Assembly (NCBI GenBank): GCA_949295465.1
Contig: CASFKY010000068.1
Location: 62,001-126,000, forward strand
DNA: 64,000 nt
Direction of reading: 5' to 3'
From: an uncultured Oscillospiraceae bacterium
GTDB taxonomy: Bacteria > Bacillota > Clostridia > Oscillospirales > Ruminococcaceae
This document shows, one piece after another, positions 1 to 8,120 of the stretch. A program made the position numbers and the translations under genes. The notes beneath the pieces were generated by a model. That model saw only the letters and a program-made list of their open reading frames with translations. It was not told where the DNA came from and did no database searches. The stretch's first letter is position 1. Each line of letters opens with the position of its first letter.

Positions 1-157
1 CGTAGGGTGTCAGGGTGTTGTAAGCGGCGGCGGCCAGCCCGCCGTTGAGCGTAACCAGCCCCACGCATTGCAAAAAGAGCATGATCACCGACATGGCCAC
101 GAAAATGGTGACGCTGATCACAAACAGAATATCCAGAATTTTAGAGATGCTGTTCAC
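1..157 (-). CDS. Membrane protein fragment, likely TRAP small permease subunit (DctQ-like), partial
   Basis: The reading frame starts at a GTG (155-157) behind an AAGGGGG ribosome binding site and runs off the left edge, so only about 52 N-terminal residues are visible. They contain one strongly hydrophobic segment (FVISVTIFVAMSVIMLFLQ) after a short polar N-terminus. This matches the first helix of the small TRAP subunit, which often carries an LQ pair at that point. It begins 18 bases after the stop of the TRAP large permease and is surely co-transcribed with it. The small-subunit assignment rests on position and hydropathy, not a diagnostic motif. Confidence 0.45.
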   Translation of the reverse strand, partial: MNSISKILDILFVISVTIFVAMSVIMLFLQCVGLVTLNGGLAAAAYNTLTPY

Positions 158-174
158 AGTGAGACCCCCTTCCT

Positions 175-1539
175 TCACCCGTTCATAATGGGAAGTATGC
201 CCAGGGCGATCAATCCGCCGATGATGACCACCGGGACTACATAGTGGAAGACCAGCGGCTTGAATGTGACCTGTATGTTGTTCACACCCGCCAGGCCGCA
301 GGACACGAAAATGGGGGAGGAGCTGGGGGGCGAAGCGCCCTCGGTGGACATCCAGATCAGGAATGCCGCCACCGCAGCGATGGGGCTGATCCCCACATTG
401 GTCAGCACCGCATAGGCCACGGGCCCCATGGCGATGGTGGTGGCCACGCCGCTCAGCGGGCCGGCCACCAGGGCCACCATGATGCCCACAATAAAGACCA
501 GAACCGCCTTGGGCAGGGTGAGAGATTGCAGCAGTGCGTTCAGGTCTTCGCCGAACCCGACCGCAGACAGCACGTTGCTGCCCGCAATGGCAAACAGGAA
601 GATGCCGCCCACATTGGCAAAGCTCTTTTCGGTGCCCTTCAAAAGGTCGTACCAGCCGCCCAGCGAGTGGGGCAGGCGCTTCCAGCCCTCGATGATGCAG
701 ATCACGCTCATCAGGATGGGCACCCAGATCACGATGCTGATGGAATCCATCCCTTCGGTGCCGAAAGCGGAGGCCTCCAGCACGCCGGACAGGGGACCGA
801 TGCTGATGAGCAGGGGGATGACGATGCTCAAAAACATGAGGAGCGAGGGCCAGTTCTTCTTCAGGGACTGGCCGATGGGAAGGATGTTCCCGTGGTCCAG
901 GGCCGGCACATGGTATTTGCTCACATAGAGCCGCACAATGATCAGCCGGTACAGAACGCACCACAGGCCGGCGGTGAGCATGGCCAGATAAAAGTTGTCG
1001 ATGGCCACCGCCGCCGCCACCTGGGGCAGGCCCAGCATGATGAACATGGCGGAGGAAGCGGGGAAGGATTGACCCGACCCGGCGTTCCCGGCGGTGATGG
1101 TGGCGGCGGCCTCCTTGGGCCAGCCGGATTCGATCATCCAGGGAATGGTGATCGTGCCCACCGTGGCGGCATTGGCAACCGAGTTGCCCGATACCAGACC
1201 GAACAGGCCGCTGGCCACCACGGCCACATAGGCGGAGCCTCCCCGGATCCGGCCGATCAGCGAGTTCAGGATCTCAATCAGCTCCCCGATGATGCCGGTC
1301 TTGGCCATGATGGCCGACATAAAGACAAACAGCATGGTGGCAAGAAAGATCTCTTCGGTGGCCGCGCCATACAGCGCGTCCAGGATGGTGGTGAAGTAGC
1401 TGCCGACTCCCCCAAACAGAGCCACCACCAAAAATCCCAGCAGCATGGCCTCAGTGATGGAGCGTTTGATCAGGGTGCTCTATAGGATGACAACTGCCAG
1501 ATAGACGGCAAATGCCCATACGCCCATTCCTATTTCCAA
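175..1539 (-). pseudogene. TRAP transporter large permease (DctM family), interrupted by an in-frame TAG
   Basis: The protein is a multi-helix permease of the TRAP DctM family, which imports organic acids using a sodium gradient and a periplasmic-type binding protein. The family signature is the segment SGNSVANAATVGTITIPWM followed by a Gly/Ala-rich stretch (TITAGNAGSGQSFPASSAMF). An open frame of 423 residues begins at an ATG at 1446, but that start has no good ribosome binding site and would remove the first helix. Reading upstream in the same frame gives a normal DctM-like N-terminus, MEIGMGVWAFAVYLAVVIL, starting at a TTG (1537-1539) 8 bases behind a perfect AAGGAGG (1548-1554). It is then interrupted by TAG at 1480-1482 and continues as STLIKRSITEAMLLGF. 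The gene therefore appears to carry a nonsense mutation at codon 20, or a sequencing error. The rest of the frame is intact, so the lesion is recent or artefactual. Confidence 0.75.
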
Positions 1540-1982
1540 CTTTCATTCCTCCTTATATCAGGACATTGGTTTGATCTTTGCTCGATTCTCCTTTTGCTCA
1601 AATTTGTGGCTTTACACTCCCCATAAGTTGGTCGGTTTGGCTTCGATCGAAAAACAGTACCGTTAACAATTGCTATATCTACGGTACGGCAAAGACCAAA
1701 TTTTGTCCAATTCGAAGTGCATAATAGCATTATAAGCAAAACTTAATGTACACAATAGGCCACTTGTCATAAGTAAAAACTTATCTTGTTATGACTCTTA
1801 AACTATTGGAAAAAAGGGGACAAATCCGATAAGATGAAAATTAATCAGGGCTAAAAACAGGCGGCCCAAGGGGCGGCCTGTCGGAGCAGTTTTCGGGGGC
1901 TGCAAAACGCAGCCGAGGCCTGAAACAGAACCCGGATACACCACAAACCCAAGTTTTACTGTGTTGAGAGAGGAGAAGAGAT
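1540..1982. promoter_or_regulatory. AT-rich divergent control region between the TRAP operon and the 276-residue gene
   Basis: This 443-base gap is much more AT-rich than its surroundings. It holds a minus-strand TATAAT (1729-1734) suited to the TRAP operon. Upstream of that lies a nested inverted repeat: GTCATAA (1766-1772) pairs with TTATGAC (1789-1795), and inside it ATAAGT (1769-1774) pairs with ACTTAT (1779-1784). A second near-palindrome, GACCAAATTTTGTC, lies at 1694-1707. These look like regulator binding sites. The plus-strand promoter for the 276-residue gene was not clearly identified. Confidence 0.5.
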
Positions 1983-2813
1983 ATGAAAGCTGCATTTGTT
2001 TTGACTCCTGCGGAGGCCCGGCGCCTCATCGCCAAGGCGGTGATCCAGACCCCCGAGTTCCAGAAAGCCTGGAAGGACGCCTATGTGCTGCTGGCCGGCG
2101 GAACCACCAACGCCTTTATCGCTCAGGAGCTGGGCTACGACGTGGAGCCCGGTGAGTGCACCGTGGGTATCAGCTGCGCCGGTATGCTCTGCGTCACCGA
2201 GCCCTCCAGCCGCAAGAGCTTCCCCAATGTGTTCTACAAGGGCCAGCCGGTGGACAAAAAAATCGACGAGGCTCTCCAGGATTACCACGCCGAAACGGTC
2301 ATCATCAAGGGCGCCAACGCCTTTGATCTGGACGGCCATGTGGGCGTGATCACCTCCGGCTTCAACGGCGGCACCGTCCCCAACTTTATCGGCTATATGA
2401 CCAGCAAGGGGCTGAAATTTATCTGCCCGGTGGGGTACGAAAAGCTGGTCCCCAGTGTGCCCGCTGCCAGCAAGGCGCTGGGCGGCGCCAGCCACATCGA
2501 TATTTCCATGGGGGCTGACCCTGGCATGTACTGCCTGAGCGGCGCCGACATCCTCACCGAGGTGGAGGCCATCAAGATGATGTTCCACTGCGATGCCAAG
2601 GTGGTGTGCGCCGGCGGCATCGGCGGCAACGAAGGCGCCCACTACTGGGCGGTGGACGGCGAGGAGGCCGACGTGAAGGCCCTGGTGGAATATCTGGAAA
2701 AGAACATCAAGGGTGAGCCCCCTGTCAAGGGCAACCGGGGCAACTGCGACAACTGCCGCTATCCCGGCTGCCGCTACAACGGCAAGGGCAACCCCGCCTG
2801 GATCAAGGACTGA
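1983..2813 (+). CDS. Conserved protein of unknown function with a sugar-isomerase-like GGTT loop and C-terminal Cys motif
   Basis: I do not recognise this 276-residue protein as a named family. It starts at ATG behind GGAGAAGAG. Near residue 38 it has VLLAGGTTNAFIAQEL, which resembles the phosphate-binding loop of NagB/RpiA/CoA-transferase (ISOCOT) folds. The middle contains Gly-rich segments (SGFNGGTVPNF, CAGGIGGNEGAHYWAVDG) and a possible metal or substrate site. The C-terminus carries a Cys cluster, CDNCRYPGCRYNGKGNP (Cys-x2-Cys-x4-Cys), typical of metal binding. No signal peptide or membrane helix is seen, so it is probably cytoplasmic. It is divergent from the TRAP transporter and may act on the same substrate; that is inference. 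Confidence 0.6.
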   Translation: MKAAFVLTPAEARRLIAKAVIQTPEFQKAWKDAYVLLAGGTTNAFIAQELGYDVEPGECTVGISCAGMLCVTEPSSRKSFPNVFYKGQPVDKKIDEALQDYHAETVIIKGANAFDLDGHVGVITSGFNGGTVPNFIGYMTSKGLKFICPVGYEKLVPSVPAASKALGGASHIDISMGADPGMYCLSGADILTEVEAIKMMFHCDAKVVCAGGIGGNEGAHYWAVDGEEADVKALVEYLEKNIKGEPPVKGNRGNCDNCRYPGCRYNGKGNPAWIKD

Positions 2814-2856
2814 GCCGGCCGCGCGCCTGTTTGAGGGCAGACGGCAATACATAAAA

Positions 2857-2894
2857 AACAATGGCCGGGAACTTGCGGGTTCCCGGCCATTGTT
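2857..2894. terminator. Hairpin terminator after the 276-residue gene
   Basis: AACAATGGCCGGGAAC (2857-2872) pairs with GTTCCCGGCCATTGTT (2879-2894), a 16-bp perfect stem. It is flanked by an A-run on the left, so it can work in either direction. Confidence 0.75.
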
Positions 2895-2906
2895 CTGTAT
2901 GGGCAC

Positions 2907-2940
2907 AAAAAAGCGACCGCAAAGCTTGCTTTGCGGCCGC
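2907..2940 (-). terminator. Intrinsic terminator of tRNA-Lys
   Basis: On the minus strand a stem of about 13 bp (2913-2925 with 2928-2940, one mismatch) is followed by six T residues (2907-2912). It lies immediately downstream of the tRNA. Confidence 0.8.
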
Positions 2941-2941
2941 A

Positions 2942-3017
2942 TGGTGAGCTATCGGAGATTCGAACTCCGGACACCCTGATTAAAAGTCAGGTGCTCTGCC
3001 AGCTGAGCTAATAGCTC
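2942..3017 (-). tRNA. tRNA-Lys (anticodon UUU), CCA encoded
   Basis: All arms can be read on the minus strand: acceptor GAGCTAT/ATAGCTC, D arm GCTC/GAGC, anticodon stem CCTGA/TCAGG around loop CTTTTAA (anticodon TTT), T arm CGGAG/CTCCG around TTCGAAT, discriminator A, and CCA encoded at 2942-2944. It forms a single-gene transcription unit between a consensus promoter and a terminator. Confidence 0.97.
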
Positions 3018-3038
3018 ACATAAAATTACAGCTTAATA

Positions 3039-3067
3039 AGTATATCAGCCTCTGACGGCGTTGTCAA
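3039..3067 (-). promoter_or_regulatory. Promoter of tRNA-Lys
   Basis: On the minus strand TTGACA (3062-3067) is followed by 17 bases and TATACT (3039-3044), a near-perfect housekeeping promoter about 22 bases upstream of the tRNA. Confidence 0.85.
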
Positions 3068-3138
3068 GGCTTTGTGCCCTAAAACCCGCAAAATCCGGCC
3101 GATTCGTTCCTTATGAGCGGGCAAATAATTACAAAGTG

Positions 3139-3167
3139 TTTACAAGACAGGGCGGAGCAGGTATAAT
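3139..3167 (+). promoter_or_regulatory. Promoter of first DUF3048 lipoprotein
   Basis: TTTACA (3139-3144), 17-base spacer, TATAAT (3162-3167). The start codon lies 54 bases downstream. Confidence 0.85.
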
Positions 3168-3220
3168 GATGGAAACCCGTTTGTCTTGTCCGCATCCGCT
3201 TGCAGGAGGAGGGAGGCTCT

Positions 3221-4333
3221 ATGAGTACCAAGCTGCACATGCTTTTGGCGGCGGCCCTGTGCTGCCTGCTGCCGGCCTGTGCCTCTTCCGGGCAGGCGGG
3301 CAATGCGGCCCAGGCGCCCCAGCCTGCGGCGAGCAGCCAGCCCACCTTTACCCTGGCGGCGGACGTGAACCCCTACACCGGCCTGCCCAAGGGCGAAAAC
3401 TACCCGGAAGGGCAGCGGGGAGTGGCCGTGATGATCAACAATGTGAAGACGGCCCTGCCCCAAAGCGGCATCAACAGCGCCGATCTGGTGTATGAGATGG
3501 TCACAGAGGGGGGCATCACCCGGCTGATGGCGGTGTACCGGGATTATAACGCCATGCCGGTGGTGGGGCCCATCCGCTCCGCCCGGGATCAGCATGTTCA
3601 GCTGGCCATCCCGCTGGATTGCCTGTACGCCCACATCGGGGGCAGCAGCTATGCCCTGGACATGCTGGAGGCCTTCAAATACCCGGACAGCCTCTCCATT
3701 GACGGCAAGTACAAGAATTTTTACTGGATCGACGCCCAGCGCCGGCGCACCCTGCCCCAGGACAGCTGCGTCTACACCGACGGGACAACCTTTGCCGGGG
3801 CGGTGGAGCGGTACGGGCTGGACACAGCGGGAGAGCCGGAGCCGGTGTTCAATTTCCTGCCTTACAGCCAGGCCGATCGGATCCTGGAAGGAGGCAAGGC
3901 CACCGAGATCTCCATCCGCTTTTCCAGCTATGAGGACAGCGAGCTGATCTACGACCCCACCGACGGCCGGTATTATAAGTATGAATTCGGCGAGCCCCAG
4001 GTGGACGCAGCGGCCGGCGGCGCCGTCTATTCGGCGGACAATGTGTTTTTGCTTTTCACCGAGATCGGCCAGTATCCCGACCGGGTATTGGCCCAGGTGA
4101 AGCTGGAAAACGGCGCGGGGCTGTATTTCTGTGGCGGCCGGTATGAGCGGGTGCGCTGGATGAAGGGCGCCGGCGAGCAGCCTCTGCGGATCGTGGACAA
4201 CCAGGGCCTGGAGATGGATGTGACCATCAATCCGGGCAACAGCTATGTGGCCATCGTGGGGATGGACCAGCTGGAATACTGCCGGGTGGACGGCAAGAAC
4301 CTGGAGGAGCTGTTCCTCCAGGATGCCGGCTGA
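3221..4333 (+). CDS. DUF3048 (YerB-like) lipoprotein, copy 1
   Basis: A 370-residue exported lipoprotein. The ATG at 3221 is chosen over an in-frame ATG at 3200 because AGGAGGAGGG precedes it directly. A signal peptide (KLHMLLAAALCCLLPAC) ends in a lipobox whose Cys would be lipidated. Two DUF3048 halves follow. The N-terminal half has NPYTGLP, VAVMINNVKTALPQSG, VYEMVTEGGITRLMAVY and GPIRSARDQH. The C-terminal half has VFLLFTEIGQYPDR, ERVRWMKG and INPGNSYVAIVG. The family (B. subtilis YerB) is a cell-surface lipoprotein of unknown function. It is the first of three tandem paralogues. Confidence 0.88.
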   Translation: MSTKLHMLLAAALCCLLPACASSGQAGNAAQAPQPAASSQPTFTLAADVNPYTGLPKGENYPEGQRGVAVMINNVKTALPQSGINSADLVYEMVTEGGITRLMAVYRDYNAMPVVGPIRSARDQHVQLAIPLDCLYAHIGGSSYALDMLEAFKYPDSLSIDGKYKNFYWIDAQRRRTLPQDSCVYTDGTTFAGAVERYGLDTAGEPEPVFNFLPYSQADRILEGGKATEISIRFSSYEDSELIYDPTDGRYYKYEFGEPQVDAAAGGAVYSADNVFLLFTEIGQYPDRVLAQVKLENGAGLYFCGGRYERVRWMKGAGEQPLRIVDNQGLEMDVTINPGNSYVAIVGMDQLEYCRVDGKNLEELFLQDAG

Positions 4334-4364
4334 ACCTCGGCCCCTGCCGCCGACCGGTTTCTCC

Positions 4365-4393
4365 TTTACAAACCTGTTTGGCCTTGGTACAAT
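4365..4393 (+). promoter_or_regulatory. Promoter of second DUF3048 lipoprotein
   Basis: TTTACA (4365-4370), 17-base spacer, TACAAT (4388-4393), lying in the gap after copy 1. Copy 2 can therefore be transcribed on its own. Confidence 0.8.
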
Positions 4394-4510
4394 AAAAGAC
4401 AGCAGGGGAAGGAAAACGCAAGGTTGCGAAGATCGTGAAAGGGTGGGTTTTGAACTGAGACCGGCCCTTCGGGATAAAAAAGAAAAAAAGGAATACGGAG
4501 TGAACCATTC

Positions 4511-5728
4511 ATGAAACGTCTTGTTACTTTGACCCTGGCTCTGGCCATGGCTGTCAGCCTGCTGGCGGCCTGTGGCTCCAAGGGGGAGAGCTCCAACGAT
4601 GCCTCCGCCCCCACCGCACAGGCCACTGCGACTCCCTCGCCCACCCCCACGCCCATCCCCTACACGCCGGATGTGCTCACCGGGCTGGAGCAGACCCCCG
4701 GCGACCCTGCCGACGGCCAGCGCATCACTGCCATCATGGTGAACAACATCTCCAACACCGGCCGTCAGAACGCCCGTCCCCAGCGGGGATTGTCCGAGGC
4801 CGGCATCCTCATCGAGAGCAAGGTGGAGGGAGGCATCACCCGCTTCTGCGCTCTGTATGACGACGTTTCTTCCATTCCCGAGGTCGGGCCCCTGCGCTCC
4901 GGCCGGGACCAGTTCTTCCAGTTGGTGCTGCCCTGGAACGCCCTGTACTACCACGACGGGGAGAGCGTGTTCACCACCGAATTCATCCGGGACTATGATT
5001 ATTCTGACTTGAACATCGGCGGCAAGTCCTACTTCGGCGTGGAGACCCATCCTCAGGTGTCTCACCGGGACAACCGGGGCCGGGATGTGGCCCTGGAGCA
5101 CACCGAGTTCACCAGCGGTGAGGAGATCCAGCAGGCCATCGACAAGTATGGCATCGATATGAGCCGGGATTACACCAGCACCTTCTTTGACTTTGTGCCC
5201 TATTACGAGAGCGCCCGCACCCTGGACGACGGGGAGGCGGCCGACACGGTTTCGATCCGTCATTCCTCCAGCTACCGTACTTACTTTGATTACGATTCCA
5301 CTGCCAACCAGTACCTGATGAGCATGTACTCCCCGGCGGATGGCAGCGTCTCGGCCACCGTGGACGAGAACAACAACACCCAGCTTGGCTTCACCAACCT
5401 GGTGGTGCTCTTCACCGAGATCGCCGATTATCCCGGCGACTCCAAGGGCATCCAGAAGGTGGAATACGCCTATGGCGGCGTGGGCTATTACTTCTATGGC
5501 GGCAAGGCGGAGTACATTCGCTGGCAGAAGGGCGGCCCTCTGGAGGCGCTGCGCCTGTTTACCGGCGACGGCACCGAGACTTCCCTCAAGATCAACCCCG
5601 GCAAGACCTACCTGGCCGTGGTGGATCTGGACGAGTACGACGGTTTCCACTATGAGGGAGCCGGCCAGCAGGTGGAGGACACCGATTTCACCGCCAACAG
5701 CTATGTGGATAGCGAGGGCGCGGACTGA
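4511..5728 (+). CDS. DUF3048 (YerB-like) lipoprotein, copy 2
   Basis: A 405-residue lipoprotein with a signal peptide and lipobox (LLAACGS), then a Pro/Thr-rich spacer (ATPSPTPTPIPYTP). The same two DUF3048 halves follow: ITAIMVNNISNTGRQNARPQ, ILIESKVEGGITRFCALY and GPLRSGRDQ, then LVVLFTEIADYPGD, EYIRWQKGG and INPGKTYLAVVD. It has its own promoter, and a hairpin terminator follows. It aligns along its whole length with copies 1 and 3 but differs at most positions, so the duplication is old. Confidence 0.88.
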   Translation: MKRLVTLTLALAMAVSLLAACGSKGESSNDASAPTAQATATPSPTPTPIPYTPDVLTGLEQTPGDPADGQRITAIMVNNISNTGRQNARPQRGLSEAGILIESKVEGGITRFCALYDDVSSIPEVGPLRSGRDQFFQLVLPWNALYYHDGESVFTTEFIRDYDYSDLNIGGKSYFGVETHPQVSHRDNRGRDVALEHTEFTSGEEIQQAIDKYGIDMSRDYTSTFFDFVPYYESARTLDDGEAADTVSIRHSSSYRTYFDYDSTANQYLMSMYSPADGSVSATVDENNNTQLGFTNLVVLFTEIADYPGDSKGIQKVEYAYGGVGYYFYGGKAEYIRWQKGGPLEALRLFTGDGTETSLKINPGKTYLAVVDLDEYDGFHYEGAGQQVEDTDFTANSYVDSEGAD

Positions 5729-5753
5729 ACGCACCTTCGTTGAATGAAATAAA

Positions 5754-5787
5754 GCAGGGCTTGCCCGGCCTGGGCGGGCCCTGTTTT
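5754..5787 (+). terminator. Probable terminator after DUF3048 copy 2
   Basis: GCAGGGC (5754-5760) can pair with GCCCTG (5778-5783), with an inner GCCC/GGGC stem, followed by TTTT. The stem is imperfect, so read-through into copy 3 is possible. Confidence 0.5.
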
Positions 5788-5833
5788 GCACATTGCGGCG
5801 CCAAGGCCCCGCAGTAAGGAGTTATCACCCGTT

Positions 5834-7108
5834 ATGAAAAGAATTTCTACCGCGCTTGCCCTTTTGTCCCTGTCTCTGCTGCTGTCGGCCTGTTCCCGGC
5901 AGGCAGTGGTGTCGGTTTCGGGGGATGTGGGGCCCTCTTCCTCCTCCTCCCAGCCGGCGCCCACCGCTACCCCCACGCCTACCCCGGAACCGCTGGACTA
6001 TGTGACGGGCTTTGACCCTCTCACCGGCGAGCAGGGGGACCCGAATGACCGCAGCCGTCCCATCGCGGTGATGATCCAGAACAACAAGGCCGGGTATCCC
6101 CAGTGGGGGCTCAAGGGCGCCGAAGTCCTGGTGGAGGCCATCACCGAGGGAAAGACCACCTCCATGATGGCCATGTACAGCGGCAACGAGGGGCTGCCCG
6201 AGAAGGTGGGGGCCGTGGGCCCGGCGCGGGATCTGTTTTGGCAGATTGCCATGCCCTGCGACAGCATCCTGATGCAGATCGGCGGAAATATCTATGCCTC
6301 CAACCTGCTGAACACCTACCAGTATCAGAATCTGGACGGGTACTATGTGGGTGTGGCATCCTATGACCTGGATTATGAGAAGGACAAGGTGGCCAACCAC
6401 GAATACTGCTGGTACACCACCCAGAGCCTGATGGAGACCGGCCTGAGCCACTACGGCCTGTCCAAAGATGGAGACCGGCTAAGCCTCTTCAATTATGTGC
6501 GCCCGGGCCAGGAGACCGCCCCCGCATCCCAGGCCGGCGCCGAGGGGGCCACTTCCGCTGCTGCCTCCGGCGAGGCGGTTTCGGGGGCGCAGACCGGCAC
6601 GCCGGCCCCTGCCCAGCCCATGGAGGCGGCCCGCATCGAGATCACCTTTGCAGAGGGCAACACCATCCCGCTTTTGTACAACGGGGATACCAACCGCTGG
6701 GAAAAATACGACATCGACTGGCAGCCCCAGATCGACGGAAACTACCCCGATGAGATGGACCCCATGGAAAAGATCCTCTCGTACGACAATGTGCTGGTGC
6801 TGTATTGCAGCGCCGGTGTCAAGGACGACGGATATACCCGGGATTATGACCTGAGCGCGGGCACCGGCCTGTACCTGAACGGCCCCAGCTGCAAGCTCAT
6901 CCGCTGGAAAAAGGACGGCGTCACCGGGGGCTTCACCATCTACGACGAGAACGGGCAGGAGTACCCCATCCAGCCGGGCAAGTGCTACATTGCCATTTAC
7001 GGGGGCTTTGCGGGCCAGGCCATCAAGGTACAGAACAGCAGCAGCCAGGACCTGACCCTCTGGGACAACCCGGCTCCTATGGAGCAGGCCCAGCCGCAGG
7101 AAGGCTAA
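5834..7108 (+). CDS. DUF3048 (YerB-like) lipoprotein, copy 3
   Basis: A 424-residue lipoprotein. The ATG at 5834 follows AAGGAG (5816-5821) and gives a clean signal peptide and lipobox (LLLSACSR); an upstream in-frame ATG at 5786 would ruin the signal. A Ser/Pro/Thr spacer (PTATPTPTPEP) precedes the DUF3048 N-half (IAVMIQNNKAGYPQWGLKG, VEAITEGKTTSMMAMY). A low-complexity Ala/Ser/Gly insertion of about 40 residues, absent from the other two copies, separates it from the C-half (VLVLYCSAGVKDDG, KLIRWKKDG, IQPGKCYIAIYG). A strong terminator follows. Confidence 0.87.
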   Translation: MKRISTALALLSLSLLLSACSRQAVVSVSGDVGPSSSSSQPAPTATPTPTPEPLDYVTGFDPLTGEQGDPNDRSRPIAVMIQNNKAGYPQWGLKGAEVLVEAITEGKTTSMMAMYSGNEGLPEKVGAVGPARDLFWQIAMPCDSILMQIGGNIYASNLLNTYQYQNLDGYYVGVASYDLDYEKDKVANHEYCWYTTQSLMETGLSHYGLSKDGDRLSLFNYVRPGQETAPASQAGAEGATSAAASGEAVSGAQTGTPAPAQPMEAARIEITFAEGNTIPLLYNGDTNRWEKYDIDWQPQIDGNYPDEMDPMEKILSYDNVLVLYCSAGVKDDGYTRDYDLSAGTGLYLNGPSCKLIRWKKDGVTGGFTIYDENGQEYPIQPGKCYIAIYGGFAGQAIKVQNSSSQDLTLWDNPAPMEQAQPQEG

Positions 7109-7130
7109 GCCTCGGGCGATCTCTTCAAGG

Positions 7131-7173
7131 AAAAAAGCGCGCACACAGGCGAAAGCCCGTGTGCGCGCTTTTT
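7131..7173. terminator. Bidirectional terminator between DUF3048 copy 3 and the phosphatase
   Basis: A GC-rich stem (GCGCGCACAC and its complement) with A-run on the left and T-run on the right serves both convergent genes. Confidence 0.85.
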
Positions 7174-7186
7174 GTAAATAGGGGGT

Positions 7187-7843
7187 TCAGTCCTCTCCCC
7201 GCTGCATCTCCTCGCTGTCCAGATAGCCCCAGGGCAGCACTTCCACCGCCTCGGCCAGGCCGTCCCGCATCCAGATGGAGGTATCCATCCGCAGGGTATA
7301 CCCGCAGCCCGGGTCGGCCATCCACTCCTCAGGCCGGTGCACCGGCACCGCCTTCTGTGCCATCATGCTCATGATGACGCCACCGTGGGTGACACAGGCC
7401 GCCTCAAGGGTCTGGGTCTTCATCATATACTCGAACATGTGCATCAGCACTTCCCGGCAGCGGGTGTGGAAATCCGCCGTGTCCTCCGCATGGGGCGGAG
7501 TATAGCCGGAGGAGGGGTCCATCCAGCGGGCAAAATCCGGGTCCTTCACCAGGCTCTTGATCTCCTTGCCCTCATACACCCCAAAGCCCATCTCCCGCAG
7601 ATCCCGGATCACCAGCTTCTTGGCGGCGTCCGGGAAGAGGATCTCGGCCGTCTCCACCGCCCGGGAGAGGGGAGAGGAGAAAACGGTGTTCACCTCCGGG
7701 TAGGTGAACCGCTCCCGCAAAGCGCGAAGCTGACTGCGCCCCTCCTCGCACAGGGGAAGATCGGTACCGCTGCCCACATACAGGCCCTTCAGGTTGCCCT
7801 CGGTGATCCCGTGGCGGATGAGATAGAGCTGATAATTGCGCAT
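7187..7843 (-). CDS. Histidine phosphatase (phosphoglycerate mutase family)
   Basis: A 218-residue cytoplasmic enzyme of the histidine phosphatase superfamily. The phosphohistidine motif is LIRHGITEGN near residue 8, followed by the usual LCEEGRSQLRALRER and SSPLSRAVETAEIL (second Arg). The Glu near residue 86 (REMGFGVYEGKE) and the second catalytic His (VTHGGVIMSMM, near residue 148) are present. The substrate cannot be told from sequence; relatives include alpha-ribazole phosphatase and general sugar phosphatases. It is a lone gene convergent with the DUF3048 cluster, with AGGAGGC before the ATG. Confidence 0.88.
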   Translation of the reverse strand: MRNYQLYLIRHGITEGNLKGLYVGSGTDLPLCEEGRSQLRALRERFTYPEVNTVFSSPLSRAVETAEILFPDAAKKLVIRDLREMGFGVYEGKEIKSLVKDPDFARWMDPSSGYTPPHAEDTADFHTRCREVLMHMFEYMMKTQTLEAACVTHGGVIMSMMAQKAVPVHRPEEWMADPGCGYTLRMDTSIWMRDGLAEAVEVLPWGYLDSEEMQRGED

Positions 7844-8033
7844 AATGCCTCCTGTCCGTAGCTAAAAATCCAATCGAGCGGGGGAAACAAAGATTACAAA
7901 AAAGTAACAAACAAAACGGCGAAAACGCTATATTTTGTCTCAAAGTTCAAGTCAACATCATATATCTTGTTGCCCAAAAGGTCAAGAGGCAGGAACGCCA
8001 AAAAAACTTGGTCGAAACTGGGCGGTTTTTGTA

Positions 8034-8062
8034 TTTACAAAGTGTTTTTGATATTTTATAAT
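8034..8062 (+). promoter_or_regulatory. Promoter of the XRE-family regulator
   Basis: TTTACA (8034-8039), 17-base spacer, TATAAT (8057-8062), about 58 bases before the start codon, in an AT-rich gap. Confidence 0.82.
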
Positions 8063-8120
8063 CTACAATGTGTACACAATCAGGAAGTGTGCAGTTCTGT
8101 GTGAGCGGGGTTAAACGAGG

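Noticed and set aside
1530..1739. 69-residue minus-strand frame ahead of the TRAP permease
   Set aside because: It covers the operon promoter and RBS, lies in AT-rich control DNA and has no motif.
3140..5791. 883-residue open frame on the minus strand opposite the DUF3048 genes
   Set aside because: It is antisense to lipoproteins with signal peptides, promoters and RBSs. Its translation is rich in Gly, His, Val and Gln with no family motif, as expected from the third-position GC bias of the real genes.
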